Shown piece after piece: positions 7,943 through 16,211 of a stretch of 64,000 nt of DNA; the stretch's first letter is position 1, and every line of letters begins with the position of its first letter. A model generated the notes under the pieces. That model searched no databases. It had not been told where the DNA came from and saw only the letters and a program-made list of their open reading frames with translations. A program made the translations under genes and the position numbers. This DNA is from DASVEG01 sp035540495 (lineage in GTDB: Bacteria > Actinomycetota > Acidimicrobiia > Acidimicrobiales > CADCTF01). Location of the stretch: assembly GCA_035540495.1 (NCBI GenBank), contig DATLGL010000051.1, forward strand, positions 30,258-94,257, written 5' to 3'.

Positions 7943-8728
7943 GTGAAGCGGGAGACGGAACACGACCGTTCGAAGCGCATGCACCAGCGAGTGCTGTTCG
8001 ACGACGTCGCGGAACTCTACGACGCAACTCGCGCCGGGTATCCGAGCGAGGTCGTCGACGAGGTGTTCCGGGTCGCCGAGCTCGGCGACGGGTCGAGGAT
8101 CCTCGAGATCGGCTGCGGCACGGGACAGTTGACGGTCGACCTCGCTCGGCGAGGCGTCGAACTGACCGCGATCGACATCGGCGCTTCGATGGTCGCAGCG
8201 ACGCGCAAGAAGGTGAGCGCGACCAACGTCGTTGTCGAGCAGTGCGCGTTCGAAGATCTGGAGGCACGATCGGGGACGTTCGCCTGTGTGGTGTCGGCGA
8301 CCGCGTTCCACTGGATCGACCCGGACCTCGCCTGGTCGAAGTCGGCAGAGCTCCTCCAGGCCGAGGGGTGGATCGCGATCCTCGCAACGGCGGAGCGCTA
8401 CGACGATCCCTTCGGCGCGTCGTTTCGCGAGCAGTGGATCCGATACAGCAGTGACGGCGGCGCCTGGTCAACGGCCCCCGAACCGTCGCTGGTGGAGACG
8501 ATCGCGTCGACGGGACTGTTCCACGATGCGATCACGTCGACCCATCGGAGCCGGCGCTCGATCACGCCCGATGAGCTCGTAAGACTCGAAGCCACCCGCG
8601 CGACGACGCTGAGCTACGACCCCAACACCCGCGCGAGGTTCTTCGACGACATGCGCGCGCTGCTCGAAGGAGTCCGGATGGTGCCGCTCACGCAGGAGAC
8701 CACGGTCACGATGGCTCGCGTCCGATGA
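7943..8728 (+). CDS. class I SAM-dependent methyltransferase
   Basis: 261 residues. FDDVAELYDATRAGYPSEV is the typical entry of the Methyltransf_11/25 group; motif I is ILEIGCGTGQLTVDLA, followed by TAIDIGASM and SATAFHWIDP. The C-terminal third is a lid domain. GTG 7943 is 14 bases after the DinB stop, and the 3' end overlaps the next ATG (ATGA at 8725), so the three genes probably form one unit. The acceptor is unknown. Confidence 0.85.
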   Translation: MKRETEHDRSKRMHQRVLFDDVAELYDATRAGYPSEVVDEVFRVAELGDGSRILEIGCGTGQLTVDLARRGVELTAIDIGASMVAATRKKVSATNVVVEQCAFEDLEARSGTFACVVSATAFHWIDPDLAWSKSAELLQAEGWIAILATAERYDDPFGASFREQWIRYSSDGGAWSTAPEPSLVETIASTGLFHDAITSTHRSRRSITPDELVRLEATRATTLSYDPNTRARFFDDMRALLEGVRMVPLTQETTVTMARVR

Positions 8729-9336
8729 ACGCGCCTGGTCGCGGGACATCACACGAAGCAAGGCTCGCCCTCGGATGGAGGGTCCACTCGTCGTCGGCCG
8801 TCGTGGTGGCTGTCTCAGGACCAGCCGAGTCGCCGATCGTGGCCCACCGGGAGACGGTCGCGCTGGTCGACGACGCGTCGCTGCGCGAGCCGTACCACGC
8901 AGCGACGGCAGTTCCCTTCGATGACGCCCCAGCGCTGATCGCGGCGGTCGCCGAGACCGCCGCCGCCGCGGCCGTCGCGATGATCGGCCACCTCGCGGCC
9001 TCCGTCGGAGCTGTCGCAGCGGTCGGCGTCGTCGGCGGCAACCGACAGATCGCGGCCGACCTGCGTCGCATCCTCGGCAAGCACGCGCTGCTGCACGCAG
9101 CCGAGCGCGACCTCTACGAGCGAGCGATCGTCGAGGGAGCACGTCGTGCCGGAATCCCCGTCACGACGATCCCTGCGACCGGCTCCCTCGTCGAGGACGC
9201 TTCGCGGGTGCTCGCTGTCACGCTCGGCCCGTCACTCGTCGCGCTGGGGAAGTCGGTCGGGCCGCCGTGGCAGAAGGACCATAGGGAGGCGACGGCTGCA
9301 GCGCTCGTCGCGCTCCATGCGGGCGGCGTGCTCTAG
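8725..9336 (+). CDS. conserved hypothetical, eRF1/Vms1-like (baeRF) candidate
   Basis: 203 residues, translationally coupled to the methyltransferase by ATGA overlap. VAAVGVVGGNRQIAADLRRIL and HALLHAAERDLYERAIVEGARRAGIPVTTIPATG resemble the middle-domain fold seen in release-factor-like (baeRF) or RNase-H-like proteins, but the match is weak. Ala-rich helix AETAAAAAVAMIGHLAA precedes it. No catalytic motif stands out and no membrane segment is seen. Treat as an unknown cytoplasmic protein. Confidence 0.55.
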   Translation: MNAPGRGTSHEARLALGWRVHSSSAVVVAVSGPAESPIVAHRETVALVDDASLREPYHAATAVPFDDAPALIAAVAETAAAAAVAMIGHLAASVGAVAAVGVVGGNRQIAADLRRILGKHALLHAAERDLYERAIVEGARRAGIPVTTIPATGSLVEDASRVLAVTLGPSLVALGKSVGPPWQKDHREATAAALVALHAGGVL

Positions 9337-9368
9337 CGGTTGCGGCGATCGGTTGCCGCGCAGGTCGC

Positions 9369-9569
9369 CTAGGAGGCGGACTTGCGAGGATCGCGCACCA
9401 TCGGCGCGGCGTAGGTCCACACCGCTCCCGTCGCGGCCACGTCAGCGCCGAGCGAGCGCGGTGACCCCAAGAGCTTCTCGACCTTCTTCCGCGCGCTGTC
9501 TTCGTCGAATGCTTCGACGTCGAACTTCGCTTCGAGCTCGACACGGTATGTCTTCTTCGTCTTTGCCAT
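9369..9569 (-). CDS. small conserved hypothetical protein
   Basis: 66 residues with a good ribosome site (GGACGAGGA directly before ATG 9569). The sequence TYRVELEAKFDVEAFDEDSA suggests one beta strand pair and a helix (ARKKVEKLLG); TGAVWTYAAPMV follows. Very basic N-terminus (MAKTKKTYR). The function is not recognised; there is no partner in an operon. Confidence 0.6.
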   Translation of the reverse strand: MAKTKKTYRVELEAKFDVEAFDEDSARKKVEKLLGSPRSLGADVAATGAVWTYAAPMVRDPRKSAS

Positions 9570-9751
9570 TCCTCGTCCAGGTGGTGCGATTGGCCGCCGC
9601 GGTGTGACATCAGCTTGGCGCGCCCGCACCCGAAATGGTGAATCCGAACGCCATTGTCGATGTCGCCGTGAGGCGCGGATCGTGTCGGAACCAGTAGCGT
9701 CGTCGGCGGGTCGCGTCCGGCTCGTGATCACAGATCGCCTGGGGGATACCG

Positions 9752-10936
9752 ATGTCACGTCTGAGGGGTCGCATCGTCGCGGCCGTCGTCGTGCTGCTGG
9801 CAGGGGTGGGGATGTTGCCGTCGTCGACGCCCGCCAGCGCCAGCAAGCAAGTCGTCTTCAGCCCCTATCAGCGAGGCCCTGCGCCGGACCGCTTGGACCT
9901 GGGCGCGCCGTTGGGTCCATTCACGTATGAGTCGATCAGCCGGTCGGCCCTCGACACGCCGATCGGGATGTCCGGAGGCACGATCTACTACCCGAGTGAA
10001 GAGGCCGGTACGTTCGGAACGATCGCCATAGCGCCCGGTTGGACGAACACCCAGTCGGCGGTCGCCTGGTACGGGCCGCTGCTCGCGTCACACGGATTCG
10101 TCGTGATGACGATCGACACGAATTCGCGCGTGACCGACCTGCCGCGTGATCGCGCCACCCAGCTGCTGCTGGCGTTGGACTACCTCGTCAGCGACGCCAA
10201 TCCGGTGCGTTCGAAGGTCGACCCCGACCGGCTGGCTGTCGCGGGCTACTCGATGGGTGGGGGAGGCGCGATCGAGGCCACGTCTCGCCGCCCGTCGATC
10301 AAGGCGTCGGTGCCGCTCACGCCATGGCATACGACCAAGACCTTCGAAGGCATCCGCACCCCGACGCTCGTGGTCGGCGCGCAGAACGACAGCACCGCAT
10401 CCGTGGCCAGCCATGCGATTCCGCTGTACGAGGGTTTACCCGCAGAGCTGCCGAAGGCGTATGCCGAGCTTCGCGAGAAGGGACACTCGCTGCCGACGAG
10501 CCACAACCCGGTCGTAGCGAAGCTGACGGTGTCGTGGATGAAGCGTTTCGTCGACACCGACTACCGATTCGATGCCGTGCTGTGCCCGCCGCCGAACGAC
10601 ACGACGACCTTCTCGGACTACCGCTCGACGTGTCCGTACACGCCGGACGCCGACGGCGACACCGTCTCCGACGCATTCGACTCCTGCCCTGACACGGGGC
10701 CGCTGCCAGAGCCAGTCGCCGTCGTGCCCGGGCAGGGGCCTGAGCGGTTCTCGGCCGCGGCTGACGGTCGGTTCGTCGCTGCGACCGGCGTCGACTCCGG
10801 GGTGACGATGCTCGACACCGGCGGCTGCAGCGCGGCGCAGATCAAGGCGCAGCTCGGCCTGCGAGAGCCGCCCAACCGGTTCGGCGTCACCCGCGAGGTC
10901 CTCGACCAGTGGATCACCACGCTCCACGCCGCTTGA
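9752..10936 (+). CDS. secreted polyester hydrolase (PETase/cutinase-like) with TSP3-like tail
   Basis: 394 residues. A signal peptide (1-30, hydrophobic AVVVLLAGVGML, AxA site) is followed by an alpha/beta hydrolase matching bacterial cutinases and Ideonella PETase at diagnostic points. These are APGWTNTQSAVAWYGPLLAS and SHGFVVMTIDTNS, nucleophile motif GYSMGGGG (Ser167), Trp192 in TPWHT, Asp213 in QNDSTAS, and His245 in KGHSLP. VSWMKRFVDTDYRF follows, and Cys278/Cys294 occupy the place of the family's C-terminal disulfide. Beyond residue 297, PDADGDTVSDAFDSCPDTG is a thrombospondin-type-3-like calcium repeat, then about 80 residues of unknown fold. Known relatives hydrolyse cutin, suberin or synthetic polyesters outside the cell. 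GGGGGA precedes ATG 9752. Confidence 0.85.
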   Translation: MSRLRGRIVAAVVVLLAGVGMLPSSTPASASKQVVFSPYQRGPAPDRLDLGAPLGPFTYESISRSALDTPIGMSGGTIYYPSEEAGTFGTIAIAPGWTNTQSAVAWYGPLLASHGFVVMTIDTNSRVTDLPRDRATQLLLALDYLVSDANPVRSKVDPDRLAVAGYSMGGGGAIEATSRRPSIKASVPLTPWHTTKTFEGIRTPTLVVGAQNDSTASVASHAIPLYEGLPAELPKAYAELREKGHSLPTSHNPVVAKLTVSWMKRFVDTDYRFDAVLCPPPNDTTTFSDYRSTCPYTPDADGDTVSDAFDSCPDTGPLPEPVAVVPGQGPERFSAAADGRFVAATGVDSGVTMLDTGGCSAAQIKAQLGLREPPNRFGVTREVLDQWITTLHAA

Positions 10937-11023
10937 CTCGCCTGACTCGCCCGCCCCGTGAACTTGCGGCGCCGGCCGAGGACCAGCATCGGCGGGTCGC
11001 GCAGCTGCAGCCAGGAGGTGAGC

Positions 11024-11548
11024 GTGGCAACGCGGCGTGGCGACGGTGCTAGGCAACCCCACATGGCGCAGCCCTACATAGACGCCTCGAACGGGAGGCG
11101 CTTCGCCGCGTTCGCCGCTGCCGTCATCGTGCTCATCGTCGATCCGACCACGCGCCGGTTCCTCATGCTGAGCTCGCCGCGGAAGCGCGGCAGGCCGGGA
11201 TGGGAGGCCGTGAACGGCGCGGTGGAGGCCGGCGAAGCACTGATCGAAGCAGTCGAGCGTGAAGTTGCCGAGGAGGCTGGAGCGGAGGTCGCGATCGAGC
11301 ATCTCGGCGCAGTTGACGCCTGGACGTACCGGTACGACGATCGCGTCCCGCACATGATCTCGATCGCGTTCGCCGCGACGTACGTGTCCGGCGAGATCGT
11401 GCCCGGCGACGACATGGCGGGCTGCGAGGCGCGCTGGATGACGGTCGACGAGCTCCGCGATTTGGAAGCGACGGGAGTCGCATTGGTCCCGGAGGACATC
11501 TCCACGTACGAGCGTGCGCTCGTCGCGCTCGATGCGATGCGTTCCTAG
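11024..11548 (+). CDS. NUDIX hydrolase
   Basis: 174 residues. The Nudix box G(x5)E(x7)REVAEEAG is intact (GAVEAGEALIEAVEREVAEE), with a preceding strand FAAAVIVLIVDP and a following strand YRYDDRVPHMISIAFAATYV. GTG 11024 is chosen because AGGAGG at 11013-11018 lies five bases upstream; ATG 11063 is the alternative. Nudix enzymes cleave nucleoside diphosphates linked to another moiety; the substrate cannot be told from the box. Confidence 0.85.
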   Translation: MATRRGDGARQPHMAQPYIDASNGRRFAAFAAAVIVLIVDPTTRRFLMLSSPRKRGRPGWEAVNGAVEAGEALIEAVEREVAEEAGAEVAIEHLGAVDAWTYRYDDRVPHMISIAFAATYVSGEIVPGDDMAGCEARWMTVDELRDLEATGVALVPEDISTYERALVALDAMRS

Positions 11549-11563
11549 ATCGGCCCGCCGCGG

Positions 11564-12035
11564 CTACTTCGTCCCCCAGCCGACGAGCAACTCGCACGGC
11601 CCGACGAATCCGCCGTCTCCTTCGAACCGCGACAGGGCGCGCTCGATGTCGTCCCACACCGCGGGTCGTTCGTCTTCAGGCACGCCGGACAGCATCTGGT
11701 GGAGCGCGCCGAACGATTGCCGTTCGAACTGCACGCACTCGGCGGCTGAGGACAGTCGCAGCGGCGAGGGCGCGGTCTCGACGCCGACGTCGGAGAACCC
11801 TGCCCGCTGCAGCGTCTCCTCGAGCACGCCGGGTGCGCCCAGGCTGAAGGGACCCGGCTGGCCGGGGAGGGGCGGGGGCAGCTGCGCCCGTTCGCGGATG
11901 ATCGACACCGGCAGCGAGAAGAACTCGTTGCGGTCGGGAGTGGAGTAGACGATCGCGGCGATGCGACCGCCGGGTCGCAGCGCAGCCTGTTGATCGGGAA
12001 GTAGATCAGTGCGACTTGGACCTTCGGCTCGCGAC
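11564..12035 (-). pseudogene. decayed methyltransferase, C-terminal half only
   Basis: Only the second half of a class I methyltransferase remains: RPGGRIAAIVYSTPDRNEFF, then PVSIIRERAQLPPPLPGQPG, then a C-terminal helical region ending CELLVGWGTK. Motif I and the SAM loop are missing. Just before RPGG the text LLPDQQAALRPGG lacks the seven or eight residues that normally separate DQQ.AL from L.PGG, so there is an internal deletion too. The frame runs on without a stop into the antisense of the protease tail. It lies directly after the protease stop. Confidence 0.65.
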
Positions 12036-12039
12036 AGCC

Positions 12040-14346
12040 CTAGGGAGCGGAGGACGTCGTGGTCGAAGGTGTCGTCGTGCTGGTGGTCGATGTCGTCGTC
12101 GACGAGCTGGTCGACGCACCGGCGTCCTGAGTGCGCGTGGTGGTCGACGTCGTCGAGGTGCTCTGCACGGAACCAGCGGGCGACGTGGTGGATGTCGACG
12201 TCGACGACTTCAACGTCGTCGACGTGGCGGTCGTGGAGTCCGCCGAGGTCGTCGTGTCGAGCCCCTCGACGAGGCCTGCGTCGACGAGCAGCGTGAGGAT
12301 CTCGCGCTCGACCGTCTTGACCTGCGTGTACACGTCCTGGGTCAGGTCGAGGCCCTCGAGCCGGCGGAGCGCCGCCTCGATCTGAGCTTGCAGCTTCTCG
12401 CTCGGCATCTCCCGCAGCGTCACGACGAGCTGCACGGCGAGCGCAGCCGTCTGGCAGCTCAGGCAGCTGTCGTTCGCGGCCACGGCGATGTTGATGGGTG
12501 CGACGACGTCTTGGTGACCGATGACCGCTACGACCTGGAACGCGACGGCAACCGTGGTGCAGTTGCGACACGACGCCAGGGCGTACGCCTCGTTGGTGTT
12601 CGTCACCCGCCCGTCCTCGGTCACCCACACCAGCGCGACGGCGACGTCGTAGACGACCGTCCCGTCCTTGTCGTTGACCGCCAGCGCCTGGTTGTCCCCG
12701 ATGCCGGGCGCATCCGGAAGCTCGAACGGGAACGCGTAGCCACGGTGGGGCCCGTCCGTGATGACGCTCATGAGCTCGCCTTCTGCGTTCTCCACGAGGA
12801 GGAGCGCAGGCAGCGAGTCGTCGCGAGGCACCAGGGCGTACCCCGTCGCGGGAACGACGCCGTCGATCGGTTGATCGCTCCACCGTCCGCGGGCAGCGAG
12901 CGTCTCGGGCGTTGCCGAAGAGCGGTCTGGCGTGGCGGCACGCGTGAACGACGTCCGCTGCATCAGCTGGGGCAGCGTTCCCCGCTCGTCGGCGGCCACC
13001 GGCTGGTACTGCCCGCTCGGCCACCACAGCCACATCAAGAGGACGAGGATCCCGCCGAGAAGCGCGACCACACCCGCACGACCTGCCGGCCGACCGGACG
13101 TGGCGCGCCACATCTTCGTGACGGTCCGGCGTACGAGTCGAACGAGCATGTAGCTGACGGCTGCCACCGGCAACACGAGCGCGACCGTCTGGAGCAGCCC
13201 GGCGAGCACGCCGACCACGTCGCCACGACTGAACGACTGGCTCATCGAACTCGCCTGCTGGGCCAGCCCGTTCGCTGCGGTCGCGAGGAGTCGGGGAAAC
13301 ACGAGCACCGCGCCGAGGAAGAGCCAGGCCAGTAACGGAAGAACGATCAGGACCCACGCACGCACGATCCATCGAGCCCGACGGCGCAGCGGCTGCGGCT
13401 TGCCCCAGTTGGTGGGGAGCAGGCCCAGCAGGGTCGGCTTGACGTGTTGGAACAGGTCGGGCACGCCGACGAGATCGGAGAGGATGTGGTAGCCGTCGGC
13501 TCGGATGACCGGCGCGAGCTGGCGGAGCATCAGGAGGAGCTGCGCCGCCACGACGAGCAACAGGGTGTCGACGCGGCTGACGAACCACACGCCCGCCAGC
13601 ACGACCGCCGCGAGGGCGTTGAAGTAGAGCCCGCCGAGGTCGACCTTGAGCCGGCCCCAACGCGACAGCCGGCGGCAATCGTCGACGTCTGTGTAGAACG
13701 CAGGCCACACGATGTAGAGCCCGGCGCCCATGGCGCCCGGCCGTGCTCCGGATGCGAAGCACGCTGCCGCGTGCCCGAACTCGTGCCATCCGGCCGACAG
13801 GACCATCAGTAGGAACGCACCGAGGAGCAACGACGGGGAGTCGAACGCCTGGCGTGTGCCCGATGCGAGGCCGTGGCGGAACAGCACCCACCACGTGACG
13901 GCGACGAACGCGATCAGGGTCGGGACGACGATCGCCGACTTGAAGAGCACGGCGAACGGGGAGGTGATGCGGCGAGTCGCCTCGGGATCGGAGACGACGA
14001 CCTTCCAACGCAGCGCGAGGAGGGGGATCGGCTTCGGGTGCTGCGGTGCGGATCCGTCGCCGGTGGCGAGCACCCCCAGCGGCTCGAGCTTCTCCAACAG
14101 TGAGATGACGTTGTCGACGGAGACGTTCCTGCCGGTGCGGTCGCTGAGGGCGTCTGCGATGTCGTCGACCGTGCGCGAGCCGTCGACCAGCTCGACGAGC
14201 TGGTAGAGCAGCGGCGTCAGCTGGACGATCTGGCCGTCGGCTCGCCGGACGATGCTCCGGGACTCGGCGTACCCCGAGTCCTGGAGCTCGCCCAGCAGCT
14301 CGACTCCCGGCGCGCGCATCGGCGCGCCGGCGTCGACGAACGTCAT
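12040..14346 (-). CDS. PqqD-like / M50 membrane zinc metalloprotease
   Basis: 768 residues. Residues 1-95 form a PqqD-like winged-helix domain (VQLTPLLYQLVELVDGSRTV), the type that binds leader peptides in RiPP systems. Several membrane helices follow, with zinc motif HEFGH (188-192) in one of them and ADGYHILSDL (Asp284) as the third-ligand region of site-2-type proteases. After the last helix (about 425-442) comes an extracellular domain with two CxxC pairs (Cys593/596, Cys628/631) flanking VVAPINIAVAAN. It ends in a helical stretch and a 75-residue Thr/Ser tail, probably cell-wall spanning. ATG 14346 lies six bases after the stop of the repeat-protein gene, so they share a transcript. Likely acts on or exports that partner; unproven. 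Confidence 0.8.
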   Translation of the reverse strand: MTFVDAGAPMRAPGVELLGELQDSGYAESRSIVRRADGQIVQLTPLLYQLVELVDGSRTVDDIADALSDRTGRNVSVDNVISLLEKLEPLGVLATGDGSAPQHPKPIPLLALRWKVVVSDPEATRRITSPFAVLFKSAIVVPTLIAFVAVTWWVLFRHGLASGTRQAFDSPSLLLGAFLLMVLSAGWHEFGHAAACFASGARPGAMGAGLYIVWPAFYTDVDDCRRLSRWGRLKVDLGGLYFNALAAVVLAGVWFVSRVDTLLLVVAAQLLLMLRQLAPVIRADGYHILSDLVGVPDLFQHVKPTLLGLLPTNWGKPQPLRRRARWIVRAWVLIVLPLLAWLFLGAVLVFPRLLATAANGLAQQASSMSQSFSRGDVVGVLAGLLQTVALVLPVAAVSYMLVRLVRRTVTKMWRATSGRPAGRAGVVALLGGILVLLMWLWWPSGQYQPVAADERGTLPQLMQRTSFTRAATPDRSSATPETLAARGRWSDQPIDGVVPATGYALVPRDDSLPALLLVENAEGELMSVITDGPHRGYAFPFELPDAPGIGDNQALAVNDKDGTVVYDVAVALVWVTEDGRVTNTNEAYALASCRNCTTVAVAFQVVAVIGHQDVVAPINIAVAANDSCLSCQTAALAVQLVVTLREMPSEKLQAQIEAALRRLEGLDLTQDVYTQVKTVEREILTLLVDAGLVEGLDTTTSADSTTATSTTLKSSTSTSTTSPAGSVQSTSTTSTTTRTQDAGASTSSSTTTSTTSTTTPSTTTSSAP

Positions 14347-14352
14347 CTGCGG

Positions 14353-15027
14353 TTACTGCGTGATCTGCGAGTTCTGGTCGGCCGTGGCCTCGGCGGTCAC
14401 GCCGTCGAGGTCCTGGTTGATGATCGCGGTCTGCTGCGCGACGGCCGTGGCGGACGAGTCGATCGATGCGATGTTCGCCGCGACGCCGGCGTTGATCGGT
14501 GCTGCGATGTTCGCGTTCGCGGCGACGGCACCAGCGATCGGTGCAGCAGCATCCAGATCGGCGTCGACGTCGACGTTGACGTTGAGCAGGTCACCCGTTC
14601 CGCCGAGGAGGCCAGTGGCGGTGTCGGTGACGCCGCCCGTCGTGGGCGTCGTGGTCGTGGTGGCGGTGTCGCCGGTGGCCGGGGCAGTCGTCGTGCCGTC
14701 GTCGATGGTGTCGTTGCCCTGGTCGATCACCGAGTCCTGCGGTGCGGTGGCGATAGCGTCGCCCGACTGCGTCTGGTTGATCATGACCGCCTGGTCGGCG
14801 AGCGCCCCGGACTCGGAGCCGAACGACAGGATGTTCGCCGACGCCGCTGCATTGATCGGCGCGGCGACGTTCAGGTTCGCGGCGACCGCGAGATCGATCG
14901 GCGCAGCGAGATCCAACGCCAGGTCGACGTCCGCGTTCAGATCGAGCAGCGACATTACCTCCTTGGACGGAAGGGCGACGGCGGACTCTGCATCGAGTTC
15001 CTCGGGGGACAGACCCTCTTCAGTCAT
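14353..15027 (-). CDS. leader-bearing duplicated-repeat protein (putative precursor)
   Basis: 224 residues. No Sec signal is present. The first 30 residues (ELDAESAVALPSKEVMSLLD) look like a RiPP-style leader, acidic then ALPxxExMSLL. Two homologous units follow, about 33-103 and 153-224. Each contains a DVD..LD.AAPI..AVAAN.N.AAPINA..AANI core, then a Q...INQ and a Q...I.Q stretch. They are joined by a Thr-rich linker (111-135). Composition is dominated by Ala, Asp, Ile, Asn and Thr; there is no Cys. It is the first gene of the transcript with the M50 protease, whose exported domain carries the same APIN.AVAAN motif. It may be a substrate, a wall or fibre component, or a peptide precursor. 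No named family recalled. Confidence 0.7.
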   Translation of the reverse strand: MTEEGLSPEELDAESAVALPSKEVMSLLDLNADVDLALDLAAPIDLAVAANLNVAAPINAAASANILSFGSESGALADQAVMINQTQSGDAIATAPQDSVIDQGNDTIDDGTTTAPATGDTATTTTTPTTGGVTDTATGLLGGTGDLLNVNVDVDADLDAAAPIAGAVAANANIAAPINAGVAANIASIDSSATAVAQQTAIINQDLDGVTAEATADQNSQITQ

Positions 15028-15059
15028 GTTCTCTCCTCGTCAGTGCGAAGTACGCGCTA

Positions 15060-15369
15060 CGTACCGCACAGGACGAATCCCGAAACTCGCCCACAAGCGT
15101 CGGCGACGTCGAAGGAGTACACGACGTCCCGTAGCCGGAAGATGCCGCCCGGTCGCGGCATCGATCGTGAACTGCCGCGTCCCGCACCCGAGGTCGACCA
15201 CGACGGACGATCCGCCGATGCCGAACCCACGAATGACGTCGACCTCCTCGTCGGCCCGCGAGTCCATCTTGCGGTCGTAGCGCGCCACGTGCTCGGCGTC
15301 GAGGTTCTCGCGTCCGACGTTCGCCAGCTCGTCGAGCAACCACCCCGGACGTTGCGTTCCCCCGCTCAC
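15060..15369 (-). pseudogene. decayed methyltransferase with large internal deletion
   Basis: Starts well: GWLLDELANVGRENLDAEHV, ARYDRKMDSRADEEVD, then motif I VVDLGCGTRQFTIDAA. At about 15150-15157 the text jumps, in a different frame, to PGGIFRLRDVVYSFDVADA, which in intact relatives lies some 80-100 residues further on. The missing part held the SAM acidic loop and motifs IV-V. It then ends at a stop near 15060. It is thus a deletion product, not a working enzyme, and belongs to a different methyltransferase family from the remnant at 11564-12035. Confidence 0.65.
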
Positions 15370-15392
15370 GGCGGTGATGCTGCCACGACCGT

Positions 15393-16190
15393 TCAGTCGC
15401 AGACGCAGAACGGATGCCCGGAGGGGTCAGCGAGCACCTGTCCGCCGCCCAGGTAGGGGAGCGCAACAGCGCCGGCACGGAGCGCCCGTTCGCGGGCGAG
15501 CGCGGCCTCGTATGGGTCGTCCGATGCCAGGTCGATGTGCACCTGTTGGGGGTGCGCCGGGTCGGGCCACCGAGGCGGCTGGTGGAGCGTGTGCTGGAAC
15601 GCGAGCTTCGGTGCGCCCGGCCGCGGCGCGTCGAGCACCACCAGCTCCGGCGTGTCGACTTCGACCGCGTCCGACTCGAACAGCACGGAGTAGAACGCGG
15701 CGAGAGCTCGCGGGCTGAAGCAGTCGAACACGATGCGATCCACACGAGGGGCCTCGCCCGCTGCGCCCGCGTAGAGGCAGAGCGGATGCCCGACCGGATC
15801 GGCGAGCACGCAGTGGCCATCGGCTTCCCGGAGCAGCGTGCCCCCAAGCTCGATGATGCCCTGCCGTGCTGCGGCGAGGTCGGGCACCACGATGTCGAGG
15901 TGAAGTTGCTGCGGGTGATCAGGATCCGGCCATCGCGGAGGTCGGTACGTGCCCGACTCCTGTTCGAAGGCGAAGTCCGGCTGACCGGGAGTCGTCGACC
16001 GAACGAGAGGGTCGACGTCGTCGCCCTCGTTCGCCGGGTAGCCGAGCGACCGGTAGTGGTCACCGCGCGAGAGGAGATCCATGTCGAGGAGGCCCGCGTA
16101 GAGGCGAGCGATGCTCCCGGCAGAGCGTCCGTATTCCTCGATCGTGGGTCCTGGCGCATCGAATACGACGTTCCCGATGCGTATCCCCAT
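15393..16190 (-). CDS. two-domain VOC superfamily protein
   Basis: 265 residues made of two VOC modules. The first contains QQLHLDIVVPDLAAARQGI and ends HCVLADPVGHPLCLYAG; the second contains QQVHIDLASDDPYEAALARE and ends QVLADPSGHPFCVCD. Both have RWPDP.HPQQ.H, the mark of one VOC subfamily, so the gene arose by internal duplication. Potential ligand His residues are kept in both halves. It neighbours the Pat-like gene. Substrate unknown. Confidence 0.8.
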   Translation of the reverse strand: MGIRIGNVVFDAPGPTIEEYGRSAGSIARLYAGLLDMDLLSRGDHYRSLGYPANEGDDVDPLVRSTTPGQPDFAFEQESGTYRPPRWPDPDHPQQLHLDIVVPDLAAARQGIIELGGTLLREADGHCVLADPVGHPLCLYAGAAGEAPRVDRIVFDCFSPRALAAFYSVLFESDAVEVDTPELVVLDAPRPGAPKLAFQHTLHQPPRWPDPAHPQQVHIDLASDDPYEAALARERALRAGAVALPYLGGGQVLADPSGHPFCVCD

Positions 16191-16211
16191 GACTCGATCT
16201 TGCCGATGTGG

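Noticed and set aside
12056..12290. GTCGTCGTGGTGGT-like runs, and similar ones at 36730-37000, as simple repeats
   Set aside because: They are the antisense of Thr/Ser tails of the protease and the penicillin-binding protein, with codon variation expected from coding sequence.
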